DNA of 64,000 bases from Arsukibacterium sp. UBA5043 (GTDB lineage: Bacteria > Pseudomonadota > Gammaproteobacteria > Enterobacterales > Alteromonadaceae), in the NCBI GenBank assembly GCA_002415085.1, contig DIBV01000017.1, positions 237,818 through 301,817 on the forward strand, read 5' to 3'. Under the pieces are notes generated by a model. The model was given only the letters and a program-made list of their open reading frames with translations, did no database searches and had not been told where the DNA came from. Below, one piece after another: positions 8,742 through 18,847 of this stretch (its first letter is position 1; each line of letters begins with the position of its first letter). The position numbers and the translations under genes were made by a program.

Positions 8742-9770
8742 ATGTATCAGGTATCAGGCTTAGCACTGGCCGACAAGCGCAGTGCGGATTGGGATAAGTT
8801 TGTAAAAAGTAGTACTGATGGTAGCTTTTTTCACCTTGCTGGCTGGCAACAGGTCCTGGCAGACCTTGGCCATCAGGGTTTTTATCTGTACGCCACTTTG
8901 GATCAAAAAATCGTTGGCGTGCTGCCGCTTGCCAGAGTAAAAAGCCGCTTATTCGGTGATGCGTTAGTATCCACCCCTTTTTGTGTTTACGGCGGTGCCT
9001 TAGGCGAAGACGACGTTAAACGACATCTTGAGCAAAGCGCAATCACCTTGGCCAAAGAGCTTGGCGTCGATCATCTGGAACTGCGCTATCGTCAGCCACA
9101 AAATAATCAGCTTATCACCCGTGTGCAGCATGCTACTTTTCAATGTGCGCTGCCAGAATCGGATGCAGACATTCTGGCAGGGATCAAAAAGAAACAACGG
9201 GCTGTCATCCGCCAATCCTTAAATCAGCAGCTGAACGTTACATTGGATAATACTTTAGATTCTTTTTATCAAACCTATTCTGAAAGTGTCCGTAATCTCG
9301 GCACCCCGGTCTTCAGTAAACGTTATTTCCAATCTCTGTTTGACGTTTTTGGTGATAGTGCTGAGATCCTGACAGTGCGTAAAGACGGCAAAGCGGTATC
9401 CAGTGTACTGAGCTTTTATTATAAACAACAGGTTCTGCCCTACTATGGTGGCGGGGTCAGCGCAGCACGAGAGTTAAAGAGTAACGATTTTATGTACTAC
9501 CAGTTAATGTGTCATGCCCGGCATGACAAAGCCTGCGACAGTTACGATTTTGGTCGCAGCAAACTGGATTCAGGCGCCTATAGCTACAAAAAACACTGGG
9601 GTATGGTACCCGAAGAGCTGCATTATCAGTATCAGCTGATTAATGCCGATGCACTGCCCAACCTAAGCCCGAATAACCCAAAATATCAGTTATTCATAAA
9701 ATTATGGCAAAAGTTACCGCTGGCAGTAAGCCAATGGCTGGGACCAAAAATTTCAAGGTATCTGGGGTAG
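8742..9770 (+). CDS. FemAB-family XrtA/PEP-CTERM-associated protein
   Basis: A 342-aa cytoplasmic protein with the double GNAT fold of FemAB peptidyl/aminoacyl transferases. Visible features are FHLAGWQQVLADLGH near the N-terminus, IKKKQRAVIRQSLNQ in the middle, and the C-terminal YYQLMCHARHDKACDSYDFGRSK segment typical of the exosortase-associated subgroup. FemAB enzymes usually transfer aminoacyl groups from tRNA, so this could add an amino acid to the polymer or its carrier. AAGGATTAGC precedes the ATG. It sits directly before exosortase in the operon. Confidence 0.9.
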   Translation: MYQVSGLALADKRSADWDKFVKSSTDGSFFHLAGWQQVLADLGHQGFYLYATLDQKIVGVLPLARVKSRLFGDALVSTPFCVYGGALGEDDVKRHLEQSAITLAKELGVDHLELRYRQPQNNQLITRVQHATFQCALPESDADILAGIKKKQRAVIRQSLNQQLNVTLDNTLDSFYQTYSESVRNLGTPVFSKRYFQSLFDVFGDSAEILTVRKDGKAVSSVLSFYYKQQVLPYYGGGVSAARELKSNDFMYYQLMCHARHDKACDSYDFGRSKLDSGAYSYKKHWGMVPEELHYQYQLINADALPNLSPNNPKYQLFIKLWQKLPLAVSQWLGPKISRYLG

Positions 9771-9775
9771 TAATT

Positions 9776-11305
9776 ATGCTGAAAACTCATTTGCCTGCAA
9801 AAGTAAAAACGGCGCACACTTATGCGCTAACCCTGGCGTTACTGCTTATTACCTGGCTGCTTTGTTTTGCCGAAACACTGTGGTCGATGGTAACCATCTG
9901 GCTGCGTTCAGACACCTATGCCCACGGCATATTAATCTTTCCTATCAGCTTGTTTTTGATCTGGCGCAAACGTCGGCATATCGCGGCAACGTCTTTACAT
10001 CCATCTTATTTAGCGTTACCTGTGCTCCTTGCACTGGTCATTATCTGGTTTTTTGCTAATGCCGTGTCGGTCAACGTCGCTACCCAGCTGGCCGTAGTAC
10101 TGATGTTACCGGTATTACTCTGGTTATGTTGTGGCTGGCAGCTGCTGAAACTATTAAGGTTTCCGCTGTTCTATCTGCTGTTTGCCGTGCCAATGGGCGA
10201 AAATCTGGTACCCTGGTTGCAAGATATTACCGCCGATATCACCGTCGTAGCATTGCAATTAAGTCAGATACCGGTATACCGGGAAGGGTTATATCTGAGC
10301 ACACCAACCGGCTTGTTTCTGGTAGCAGAAGCCTGTTCTGGTATTCGTTATCTGATAGCCTCAGTAGCACTGGGTACATTGTATGCCTATTTAACTTACA
10401 CCAGCAGAGTAAAACAGGCCATTTTTTGTATTGCTGCTGTTATCGTGCCTATTGTTGCCAATGGCATACGTGCCTACGGTATCGTGTTAATCGCCTCATT
10501 GACTGATATGAAACACGCGGTGGGTGTCGACCACTTAATTTATGGCTGGCTGTTCTTTGGCTTAGTCATTTTTATTATGTTTTTTGTCGGCGGTTTTTTT
10601 GCCGACAAACCAGTGCAAGTCAGCGCTTGTGATACTGCTGAAATTAAGCCGCTGCCCAAGTCGGTATTGTTCAGTGGTGCCTCAGTGTTGTTGTTGCCAC
10701 TGCTAATTAGCCTGCTGTTACCACCCTTAGCTCAGCAGCCGCGTTATTATGTCCAGCCACTCCAACAAAGTCTGACTCCGGTGGCTGAATCTGTCATGCT
10801 GCCAAAATTTACCGACAGTTCCGCCGAGTTGGCCGGTACCTGGCAGCAGCAACAGCATCAAATTTGGTTTTACGCGGCGTTTTACCAGCATACCGACGAT
10901 AAAAAGCTGGTTAGCTGGCACAACCAACCCTACCAGGCAGCACATTGGACTCCTGCCCGTGCTGAACAGCGTCAGTTGCCCTTCGCAAAGCAGCAGTTTA
11001 CGTTGCAGGAAGTGGATTTAAGAGCGGCCAATGGCCAGAAACGACTATTGTGGTACTGGTATGGCAGTGGCGATTTTTTCTCTGCCGACCCTTACCTTAT
11101 TACCGCGATGCAAGCGCTGGGCAAAGTACTACACATTAGCCAGCACGGCAGTTTTTTCGCATTAAGTGTTAGCTACACTGATAATCCTGAACAGGCCCGT
11201 ACGGCACTTAACGATGCACTTTCTCAGCGCATTGAACTGATTATTACCGCCAATGCGCCCCGCCCAGAACATATCGATTTGGCTAATCAGGTGGCACAGC
11301 CATGA
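9776..11305 (+). CDS. xrtA: exosortase A fused to EpsI (DUF3485) domain
   Basis: A 509-aa protein. Residues 1-275 form an eight-helix membrane exosortase with the catalytic Cys187 (VAEACSGIRYL), Arg232 (ANGIRAYG) and His253 (VGVDHLIYGW). The C-terminal 200 residues after another helix form the periplasmic EpsI domain. It recognises C-terminal PEP-CTERM signals and cleaves or transfers the substrate. The ATG at 9776 lies 5 nt after the preceding stop, preceded by GGGG; upstream in-frame ATGs overlap the FemAB gene and lack support. The apparent substrate in this window is the THxN protein at 46758. Confidence 0.96.
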   Translation: MLKTHLPAKVKTAHTYALTLALLLITWLLCFAETLWSMVTIWLRSDTYAHGILIFPISLFLIWRKRRHIAATSLHPSYLALPVLLALVIIWFFANAVSVNVATQLAVVLMLPVLLWLCCGWQLLKLLRFPLFYLLFAVPMGENLVPWLQDITADITVVALQLSQIPVYREGLYLSTPTGLFLVAEACSGIRYLIASVALGTLYAYLTYTSRVKQAIFCIAAVIVPIVANGIRAYGIVLIASLTDMKHAVGVDHLIYGWLFFGLVIFIMFFVGGFFADKPVQVSACDTAEIKPLPKSVLFSGASVLLLPLLISLLLPPLAQQPRYYVQPLQQSLTPVAESVMLPKFTDSSAELAGTWQQQQHQIWFYAAFYQHTDDKKLVSWHNQPYQAAHWTPARAEQRQLPFAKQQFTLQEVDLRAANGQKRLLWYWYGSGDFFSADPYLITAMQALGKVLHISQHGSFFALSVSYTDNPEQARTALNDALSQRIELIITANAPRPEHIDLANQVAQP

Positions 11306-12474
11306 CTGTGCATGTGTGTCATATCCTGTGGAGTTTTCGTACCGGCGGCCTGGAAAATGGCGTAGTTAATCTAATTAACCAGCTCAAGCCTGACGAATTT
11401 CGACATAGTATCATCTGTTTAACGGATTATGATCCCGCTTATTCTCAGCGAATAACCCAGCAGAACGTCCAGATTTATTGCCTGCACAAACGCCCGGGCC
11501 ACGATCTCAGCTCGTTTTGGCGTTGCTTCCGGTTAATTCGCCGGCTAAAACCCGATATCTGCCATAGTCGTAATTTAGCGGCAATGGAATACCAGCTGCC
11601 TGCGATGCTGGCACGCGTGCCACTGCGGATCCATGGCGAACATGGCTGGGACTTAACTGATCTTGGCGGTCAGAATAAAAAGTATGTTCTGTTGAAGCGG
11701 CTATTTAAAGCCATGATTCATCGCTATGTTTCCCTGTCGCGGGAAGGTCTGAACTACCTGCAACACAGCGTTGGAGTCTCAGCTAACCGGATAGCACTGA
11801 TCTGCAATGGTGTCGACACTGAGCGCTTTCAGCCTGCAAGCCGTGCAAATTCGACCTTACCTAAAACCCTGACTGCGACAGACCGGCTTATTTTTGGTAG
11901 CGTCGGCCGAATTGCCGATGTTAAAAATCAGCAATTACTGGTAGCGGCTTACATTGCATTGTGTCAGGAGGACGCTGCGTTTCAGCGTAATACCGCCCTG
12001 GTTATTATCGGAGATGGTCCGGCCAGACCCAAATTGCAACAACAACTGACAATGGCCGGCCTTGCAGAGCAAAGCTGGTTGCCCGGGGATCGCAACGATA
12101 TTGCCATTATTTTACCCGGGCTGTCGGTATTTGTGCTGCCTTCATTGGCTGAAGGCATTTCCAACACCATTCTGGAAGCGATGGCGTGTGGTCTGCCGGT
12201 TATCGCCAGCAACGTCGGCGGCAATCCTGAACTGGTCAGCACGGCGCAAAAAAATTCTGAGCAGGGACAGACAGCACAAACCGGCTGGATATTTAGCAGC
12301 AATAACAAATCACAACTGCAGCAGCTGATGCTGCAATGTCAGCAAGCTCCTGCGAAGCTGCAAATACTGGGCGACAACGCCCGAGCAGCCGCAGTACAGA
12401 AATTTAGTCTTGATACCATGATTAGTGCTTATCGGTGCCTGTATCTTGACAATAATAAACAACAGGAAGGTTAA
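11302..12474 (+). CDS. XrtA-system family 4 glycosyltransferase (TIGR03088-like)
   Basis: A 390-aa GT-B enzyme. The N-terminus HILWSFRTGGLENGVVNL is the glycine-rich acceptor loop. The C-terminal donor domain carries FGSVGRIADVKNQ and the EX7E region EGISNTILEAMACGLPV. There is no signal peptide. It overlaps xrtA by 4 nt (ATGA), so translation is probably coupled. It adds one sugar to the lipid-linked repeat unit; donor and acceptor cannot be read from sequence. Confidence 0.92.
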   Translation: MTVHVCHILWSFRTGGLENGVVNLINQLKPDEFRHSIICLTDYDPAYSQRITQQNVQIYCLHKRPGHDLSSFWRCFRLIRRLKPDICHSRNLAAMEYQLPAMLARVPLRIHGEHGWDLTDLGGQNKKYVLLKRLFKAMIHRYVSLSREGLNYLQHSVGVSANRIALICNGVDTERFQPASRANSTLPKTLTATDRLIFGSVGRIADVKNQQLLVAAYIALCQEDAAFQRNTALVIIGDGPARPKLQQQLTMAGLAEQSWLPGDRNDIAIILPGLSVFVLPSLAEGISNTILEAMACGLPVIASNVGGNPELVSTAQKNSEQGQTAQTGWIFSSNNKSQLQQLMLQCQQAPAKLQILGDNARAAAVQKFSLDTMISAYRCLYLDNNKQQEG

Positions 12475-12478
12475 ACAG

Positions 12479-14377
12479 ATGTGCGGTATTGCCGGAATTT
12501 TACAGCTAAACAACACGGATCAGGTTAACCAGAACGTCTTAAAGGTGATGAATACCCTGCAATCGCATCGGGGGCCGGACGACGATGGCTATCATTTTGA
12601 AGCAGGTATTGGCCTGGCACATCGTCGCCTATCCATCATTGACATTGCAGGTAGCCATCAGCCACTGTTTAATGAAACAGGCGATGTTGCTGTTGTTTTT
12701 AATGGAGAAATATATAATTTCGCTGAGTTAACCGTGGAACTGAAAGCCCGCGGCCATATCTTTTCTACCCATGGCGATACTGAAACTATTGTCCACGCCT
12801 GGGAAGAATGGGGCGTCGACTGTGTCCAGCATTTCCGGGGGATGTTTGCCTTTGCTATCTGGGACCGAAATAAACAACAGCTTTTTATGGCACGGGACCG
12901 GATGGGCATTAAGCCGTTCTTTTATAGTCTGCTACCCAGCGGAGAGTTTTTGTTTGGCTCAGAATTAAAAGTACTGACAGCCCACCCAGACTTTGACAAA
13001 AGCCTGTACTATCAAGGTATTGAAGACTATTTTACGTTCGGTTACATTCCCGAGCCACATACTATTTATGCCAATGCTTACAAATTGAATCCAGGACACT
13101 ATCTGTTACTGGATCGATCTGGAGCCACCAGCCTTAAGCAAACCCAGTATTGGGATATCGACTTCAGCCAGACAGTGCTGACCGAGCAGCAGGTAAAATC
13201 AGAATTACTGGATCGCCTCAAAGAAGCGGTAGATATCCGGATGATTGCTGAAGTGCCACTGGGTGCTTTTTTATCCGGTGGGGTAGATTCCAGTGCCATT
13301 GTCGCTCTAATGGCCCAATTGCAACAAGATAACCCGGTTAATACCTGTTCAATTGGCTTTGATGATCAGCAATTTGATGAAAGTGATTATGCCAGTCAGG
13401 TCGCCAGACAGTATCAGACAAACCATCGCAGTGGCATGGTCGATCGGAATGACTTTTCGCTAATAGACAAACTGGCAGCACTGTACGATGAGCCTTATGC
13501 CGACAGCTCGGCGATGCCAACTTACCGGGTATGTCAGCTCGCCAGAAAGCACGTAACGGTTGCCCTTTCAGGGGACGGTGGTGATGAGCTGTTTGGTGGC
13601 TACCGGCGCTACCGTTATCAGCTGCATGAAGAAAAAATGCGCGGCATTATGCCCCAGGGTATCCGTCAGCCATTATTTGGTACCCTGGGTAATGTCTATC
13701 CAAAGCTGGACTGGGCGCCACGATTTTTACGGGCAAAAACCACCTTTCAGTCATTGGCGATGAATGCGGTTTCCGGTTACTGCAATACCATGTCGATTAT
13801 GCGTGCGGATGCCAGAGCGGCTTTGTTTTCTCCGCAGCTTAAGCAGAAACTCGGCGGCTATCAGTCTGTGGAAGTATTTAAACGCCATGCTGCAAATGCC
13901 AATACCGATGATCCGTTAAAATTAGTACAGTATCTTGATATGAAAACCTATCTGGTGGGCGATATTCTGACCAAAGTAGACCGGGCCAGTATGGCGCATT
14001 CGCTGGAAGTCAGGGTACCGCTACTAGACCATAAATACGTGGAATGGGCCAGCCGCCTGCCCAGCGCCATGAATATTAAAGGTAACGAGGGTAAAGCCGC
14101 CTTTAAACAGGCACTGGAACCGCATTTACCGCACGATATTCTGTACCGCAAAAAAATGGGTTTTGCGGTGCCACTGGCCGGCTGGTTTCGCGGCCCACTG
14201 AAACAAACCCTGCAGCAAGCCCTAAATTCTGAAGCGCTGGCCGATTCAGGATTATTTAATCAACACCATATTCAGCAGCTGTATCAACAGCATATAAGCG
14301 GTAAACGTGACCACAGCTCGGCGCTATGGACCTTACTGATGTTCTCCCAGTTTTATCGTCAGCAATTGGGAGCCTAG
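12479..14377 (+). CDS. XrtA-system amidotransferase 1 (asparagine synthase B family)
   Basis: A 632-aa class II glutamine amidotransferase. The catalytic Cys2 follows Met in MCGIAGI. The glutaminase domain runs to about residue 200, with RGPDDDG and RLSIIDI. The synthetase domain carries the ATP pyrophosphatase loop FLSGGVDSSA. AGGAAGG precedes ATG 12479; the longer reading frame upstream overlaps the glycosyltransferase gene and would bury Cys2. In polysaccharide loci such enzymes amidate sugar acids, so a uronamide product is plausible, as for WbpS in Pseudomonas O antigens. It is immediately followed by a paralogue. Confidence 0.92.
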   Translation: MCGIAGILQLNNTDQVNQNVLKVMNTLQSHRGPDDDGYHFEAGIGLAHRRLSIIDIAGSHQPLFNETGDVAVVFNGEIYNFAELTVELKARGHIFSTHGDTETIVHAWEEWGVDCVQHFRGMFAFAIWDRNKQQLFMARDRMGIKPFFYSLLPSGEFLFGSELKVLTAHPDFDKSLYYQGIEDYFTFGYIPEPHTIYANAYKLNPGHYLLLDRSGATSLKQTQYWDIDFSQTVLTEQQVKSELLDRLKEAVDIRMIAEVPLGAFLSGGVDSSAIVALMAQLQQDNPVNTCSIGFDDQQFDESDYASQVARQYQTNHRSGMVDRNDFSLIDKLAALYDEPYADSSAMPTYRVCQLARKHVTVALSGDGGDELFGGYRRYRYQLHEEKMRGIMPQGIRQPLFGTLGNVYPKLDWAPRFLRAKTTFQSLAMNAVSGYCNTMSIMRADARAALFSPQLKQKLGGYQSVEVFKRHAANANTDDPLKLVQYLDMKTYLVGDILTKVDRASMAHSLEVRVPLLDHKYVEWASRLPSAMNIKGNEGKAAFKQALEPHLPHDILYRKKMGFAVPLAGWFRGPLKQTLQQALNSEALADSGLFNQHHIQQLYQQHISGKRDHSSALWTLLMFSQFYRQQLGA

Positions 14378-14379
14378 AT

Positions 14380-16311
14380 ATGTGTGGTATTCATGGCCTT
14401 GTCGCACTAAAACGACCGCAACAGTTTCCAGCGCAGTGGCTGGACTTAATGGGCGATATCACGGCCCATCGCGGCCCGGACGACAGCGGTCGCTATCTGG
14501 CCGACAATGTTGCACTGGGTATGCGCCGTTTGTCGATTATTGATTTAAGCGGTGGCCAGCAACCTATCAGCAATGATGATGGCAGCCTGGTGTTGGTATG
14601 TAACGGAGAAATTTATAATTATCGAGAACTGCGCGCCCAACTCGCTGACCGCTACCATTTTAAAACCCAGTCTGATGTCGAAGTCATTTTGGCGTTATAT
14701 CAGCTTTATGGCGTGGACTGCCTGGCGCATTTAAACGGTATGTTTGCCTTTGCCTTGTGGGATAACAATCGGCAACAACTGCTGTTAGCGCGGGATCGGC
14801 TTGGAATTAAACCGTTATATTTGTGTCAGCACAATGGCTTTCTGGCATTTTCCACAGAAAGCAAAGCCATTCTGGCATTGCCCGGCATCGAAGCAGAAGT
14901 GTGTCCGCAGGCCCTTGAGCAATATTTGCAGCTGGGGTATGTGCCGGCCCCCTACTCGATGTTTAAGGGTATTCAAAAGCTTGAAGTCGCCAGTTATCTG
15001 CTGATAAATGATAAAGGCTTGCAACAGCAACAATACTGGCAACCTGATTTTGACCAAAGTGAGCCACTTAGCGAGCAAAGCTGGACCAGAAAGATCCGCA
15101 CTCAGCTCGAAAGCTCTGTAGCGATGCAAATGGTCAGTGATGTACCCATCGGGGCCTTTTTATCCGGCGGTGTCGACTCCAGTGCCGTAGTGGCTCTGAT
15201 GTCCAAACACAGCAAAGAGCACAGCAAGGGACCGGTACAAACTTATGCCATCGGTTTTGATACCGGTGATGCTGGCAACTTTTACAACGAACTGCCTTAT
15301 GCCCGGGCGGTTGCAGAACAGTTTGGTACTGAACACCGGGAAATCCTGGTAAAGCCTGACGTGGTGAGTTTATTGCCTAAATTACTGTGGCATATGGACG
15401 AGCCCATCGCCGACAGCGCCTTTATTACTACCTATCTGGTATCGGAATTCGCCCATAAAGAAGTCACCGTTATTTTATCCGGTGTCGGCGGCGATGAGTT
15501 ATTTGGCGGCTATCGTCGTTATCTGGGTGAACATTATTTACAAAAATATCGACGACTGCCCGCCTGGCTGCGTCAGAAACTGCTGGTGCCACTGGCGGGC
15601 AAGCTGCCAAGCGACCGCCACTCCAGGTTTTTAAATACGCTGCGACTTACCAAAGCTTTTATTCAGTCGGCCGAGCTTGACGATGCGGAACGCTATCAGC
15701 GGTATATGCAGGTATTCAGCCAGCAGCAAACCGAACAGCTGCTCAGCGCCAGCAAACCTGTCAGTATGATCAAGCAACACTATCAGCTCAGTGAAGCCAG
15801 TCAGGGACTATGGCGGATGTTTGATACCGACCGCCAAAGCCAGCTACCGGATGACTTGTTGCTCCTCACCGACAAAATGACTATGGCAACCTCCCTGGAA
15901 TGCCGGGTGCCGTTTTTAGATCATCAAATGGTCGAACTGGCGGTGAAAATACCTCAACACCTGACTATGAAAAATGGCCGGTTAAAACATTTACTGAAAG
16001 AGTCACTCAGCGACATTTTACCCGCCAGCATTCTGGATCGCCCTAAACGGGGTTTTGGTGCCCCTTTAGGCGCATGGCTTAAACAAGAGCTGGCCGGCAT
16101 GTTGCGGTTATTTGTAAACCGTGAAACCATTGAAAAACGCGGCTTATTAAACTGGTCCATTATTGAACAAACACTTAGCCAGCATTTCAGCCAACAGGAA
16201 GATCATACCGATCATTTGCTGGCACTTATGAATCTGGAGATCTGGTGTCGGCTGTATTTAGATAAACAAAGCGCCGAACACATCTCAGAGACAATCAGGA
16301 CGTCGTTATGA
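14380..16311 (+). CDS. second amidotransferase (asparagine synthase B family)
   Basis: A 643-aa paralogue of the preceding protein, starting 2 nt after its stop. It has the N-terminal nucleophile Cys2 (MCGIHGLVAL), RGPDDSG, RLSIIDLSGG, and the ATP loop FLSGGVDSSA. ILSGVGGDELFGGYRRY corresponds to the second synthetase motif. Both the ammonia-releasing and adenylating halves look intact. The two genes probably arose by tandem duplication and diverged to different acid groups; this is inference. Confidence 0.92.
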   Translation: MCGIHGLVALKRPQQFPAQWLDLMGDITAHRGPDDSGRYLADNVALGMRRLSIIDLSGGQQPISNDDGSLVLVCNGEIYNYRELRAQLADRYHFKTQSDVEVILALYQLYGVDCLAHLNGMFAFALWDNNRQQLLLARDRLGIKPLYLCQHNGFLAFSTESKAILALPGIEAEVCPQALEQYLQLGYVPAPYSMFKGIQKLEVASYLLINDKGLQQQQYWQPDFDQSEPLSEQSWTRKIRTQLESSVAMQMVSDVPIGAFLSGGVDSSAVVALMSKHSKEHSKGPVQTYAIGFDTGDAGNFYNELPYARAVAEQFGTEHREILVKPDVVSLLPKLLWHMDEPIADSAFITTYLVSEFAHKEVTVILSGVGGDELFGGYRRYLGEHYLQKYRRLPAWLRQKLLVPLAGKLPSDRHSRFLNTLRLTKAFIQSAELDDAERYQRYMQVFSQQQTEQLLSASKPVSMIKQHYQLSEASQGLWRMFDTDRQSQLPDDLLLLTDKMTMATSLECRVPFLDHQMVELAVKIPQHLTMKNGRLKHLLKESLSDILPASILDRPKRGFGAPLGAWLKQELAGMLRLFVNRETIEKRGLLNWSIIEQTLSQHFSQQEDHTDHLLALMNLEIWCRLYLDKQSAEHISETIRTSL

Positions 16312-17534
16312 AAATTTTATATGTTTGTCATCGTTTTCCTTTTCCTCCTAAGCGTGGCGGTAAAATCCGGCCATTCAATATGATCCGACACTTCAGCGAG
16401 CAGGGACATCAGGTTTATGTCGCGTCGCTGGCCAGAAATCAGGCCGAGGCAGCAGACGGCGAAGGCATCAAAGAACATTGTCACCATTATTATGCGGCAG
16501 TGGTTAAGGAGCCGGTGCAGTTCGCCAGGATGATCCTGCGCCTGCCATTACTGACGCCCTCTTCTATGGGGTATTTTTACAGTCAGGATTTACAAAAGCA
16601 TATTCAGGGTTTACTGGCAGAACATAAATTTGATTTAATTTTTGTCCATTGCTCATCGGTCGCCCAATATGTCAGTCACGTCAAAGATACCCCTAAACTG
16701 CTCGATTTCGGTGACATGGACTCGCAAAAATGGTTGGCCTACCGCTCATTTAAACCGTTTCCTCTGAGCTTAGGCTACTTACTGGAAGGCCAGAAAATGC
16801 TTCGGGCAGAAAAACGTCTCGCCAACCGTTTTGATTTATGCAGTTGTACCACCAAAGCCGAACTGGCCACGTTGCAAAGTTACCATACCAGGGTGCCAAC
16901 AGCGTGGTTCCCCAATGGAGTCGATACCGACTATTTTAATCCGGGTACGGCACCGTATGAGCATCATAGTATTTCATTTATTGGCCGGATGGATTATTAC
17001 CCCAACCAGCAAGCCATGCTGAAGTTTTGCCGGCAAACCCTGCCACTTATTTGTGAGCAAATTCCAGATGTTAAACTTTATATCGTTGGTGCAGAACCCA
17101 GTGCTGAGATAAGAGCCCTAGCTGCTTTGCCAGGAGTTGTGGTAACAGGCTCGGTACCCGATGTCAGGCCTTACATTACGAATACGGCAGCCATGGTAGC
17201 CCCCCTCAACATTGCCAGAGGCACTCAGAACAAAATTCTGGAAGCCCTGGCTATGGGCGTACCGGTGGTTAGCAGCAGTGAGGCAGCGGGCGGTATTGAT
17301 GCGGTGGTTAATCAACATTTTTTAGTGGCCGACACTCCGGCCGAGTATGCTAAAGCGCTGGTAAAATTAATGCGAAATCCATCTTACCGGCTGCAACTTG
17401 CAGAGGCCGGCAGGCAACGGATGTTAACACACCATCAATGGCATTTATCAATGCAACAATTAGACAGCATAGTACAACAATGTATAAACTTGCATCAGGA
17501 AAAGCAGCTGACACAGAGGGAAGTGCAAATATGA
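16308..17534 (+). CDS. XrtA-system glycosyltransferase (TIGR03087-like)
   Basis: A 408-aa GT-B glycosyltransferase beginning KILYVCHRFPFPPKRGGKIR, the signature N-terminus of an exosortase-linked family. The donor domain has SFIGRMDYYPNQ and RGTQNKILEALAMGVPVVSS. It overlaps the previous gene by 4 nt and the next by 4 nt. It is a cytoplasmic-face enzyme that extends the lipid-linked oligosaccharide. Confidence 0.92.
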   Translation: MKILYVCHRFPFPPKRGGKIRPFNMIRHFSEQGHQVYVASLARNQAEAADGEGIKEHCHHYYAAVVKEPVQFARMILRLPLLTPSSMGYFYSQDLQKHIQGLLAEHKFDLIFVHCSSVAQYVSHVKDTPKLLDFGDMDSQKWLAYRSFKPFPLSLGYLLEGQKMLRAEKRLANRFDLCSCTTKAELATLQSYHTRVPTAWFPNGVDTDYFNPGTAPYEHHSISFIGRMDYYPNQQAMLKFCRQTLPLICEQIPDVKLYIVGAEPSAEIRALAALPGVVVTGSVPDVRPYITNTAAMVAPLNIARGTQNKILEALAMGVPVVSSSEAAGGIDAVVNQHFLVADTPAEYAKALVKLMRNPSYRLQLAEAGRQRMLTHHQWHLSMQQLDSIVQQCINLHQEKQLTQREVQI

Positions 17535-18847
17535 ATATCAGTATTTTTGGATTGGGGTATGTCGGTGCGGTCTCCCTGGCGTGTCTGGCACGTGACGGCA
17601 ATCAGGTTATCGGTGTAGACATTGACCCGGTAAAACTGGATTTAATTAAAAGTGGCCAGTCGCCGGTGATTGAAGAAGGCATGCCGGAACTTATGGCAGC
17701 CATGGCAAAAAGCGGCCGGGTCAGCGTTTCACAGGATGTGCAACACGCCATCAATAACAGTGAAGTGTCGTTTATCTGTGTTGGCACCCCATCGCAGGAT
17801 AACGGCAGCCAGGATCAAACTGCTGTTTTGCGCCTGGCAGAGCAGCTTGGCAAAGCCCTGGCAGCTAAAACCCAACGTCATACCATTGTATTCCGTTCTA
17901 CTTTGTTGCCTGGTACGGTAGAAGGCAGCTTAAAAAGTTTACTGGAGCAGCATTCCGGTAAGCAGGACGGTGTCGATTTTGATATCTGTTTTCAACCCGA
18001 GTTTCTGCGTGAAGGCAGTTCGATTAAAGATTACGATAACCCGCCTTTTACTATTGTTGGGGCTAATAACGAAGCGGCCCATCAGCAAATGCAGCGCTTA
18101 TTTGGCCATTTGCCGGGCCAGTATCACCGCACCGATGTAAAAACGGCCGAAACCGTAAAATACTTCTGTAATATTTTTCATGCCTTAAAAATCACCTTCG
18201 CCAATGAAGTGGCCCGGTTATGTGAAGGACTGACCGTTGACCCATTTAAAGTAATGGATTTAGTCTGTGCCGACAAACAACTGAATATTTCCCCGGCATA
18301 TTTAAAACCTGGCTTTGCCTTTGGTGGCTCTTGTTTGCCCAAAGATTTACGGGCTATGCAATATGTGGCAAAGCAAGCTGATATCGAAATTCCGATGCTG
18401 GCACAGGTGTTATCGTCTAATCAGATCCATTTGCAGCAAGCTTATAAAAAAATTCTGGCTCTGGGCTCACGCGATATTGGCATGATCGGCCTGAGCTTTA
18501 AATCAGGCACTGATGATTTACGTGAAAGCCCCCTGGTTGATCTGGCTGAACACCTGATTGGGAAGGGGATGCTGCTTAGCATCTTCGATCCGGAAGTCAA
18601 CTTGTCCAGACTCCTCGGTGCCAACAAGCGTTATATTGAAGAGTCGATACCGCATATTGGCCAGCTAATGACCAGCGATATCGGGCAACTGTTAGCCAAT
18701 AATAAAGTTATCGTACTGGGTTTAAACGACAAACATATTGTGGAACAGGTTGTTGCTGGCCTGACATCAGAACATATTCTGATAGATTTAGTGCACCTGA
18801 AACACGTTTCTGACATTCGGGCTCGTTATATTGGGTTGTGCTGGTGA
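17531..18847 (+). CDS. algD: GDP-mannose 6-dehydrogenase (AlgD-like)
   Basis: A 438-aa nucleotide-sugar dehydrogenase. It has the NAD-binding FGLGYVGAVSLACLARDG at the N-terminus and the catalytic Cys268 in GFAFGGSCLPKDLRA. The C-terminal domain has SFKSGTDDLRESPLVDLAEHLIGKG in two adjoining stretches, and the protein ends in LCW. Length, Cys268 position and C-terminus match Pseudomonas AlgD rather than UDP-glucose dehydrogenase. It would oxidise GDP-mannose to GDP-mannuronate with NAD+. ATG 17531 overlaps the preceding stop (ATGA). No GDP-mannose synthesis gene is in the window. Confidence 0.85.
   Translation: MNISIFGLGYVGAVSLACLARDGNQVIGVDIDPVKLDLIKSGQSPVIEEGMPELMAAMAKSGRVSVSQDVQHAINNSEVSFICVGTPSQDNGSQDQTAVLRLAEQLGKALAAKTQRHTIVFRSTLLPGTVEGSLKSLLEQHSGKQDGVDFDICFQPEFLREGSSIKDYDNPPFTIVGANNEAAHQQMQRLFGHLPGQYHRTDVKTAETVKYFCNIFHALKITFANEVARLCEGLTVDPFKVMDLVCADKQLNISPAYLKPGFAFGGSCLPKDLRAMQYVAKQADIEIPMLAQVLSSNQIHLQQAYKKILALGSRDIGMIGLSFKSGTDDLRESPLVDLAEHLIGKGMLLSIFDPEVNLSRLLGANKRYIEESIPHIGQLMTSDIGQLLANNKVIVLGLNDKHIVEQVVAGLTSEHILIDLVHLKHVSDIRARYIGLCW

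Noticed and set aside
17531-18847. UDP-glucose dehydrogenase
   Set aside because: Catalytic Cys268, the GFAFGGSCLPKD motif and the C-terminus match AlgD; the identity remains an inference until substrate is tested.
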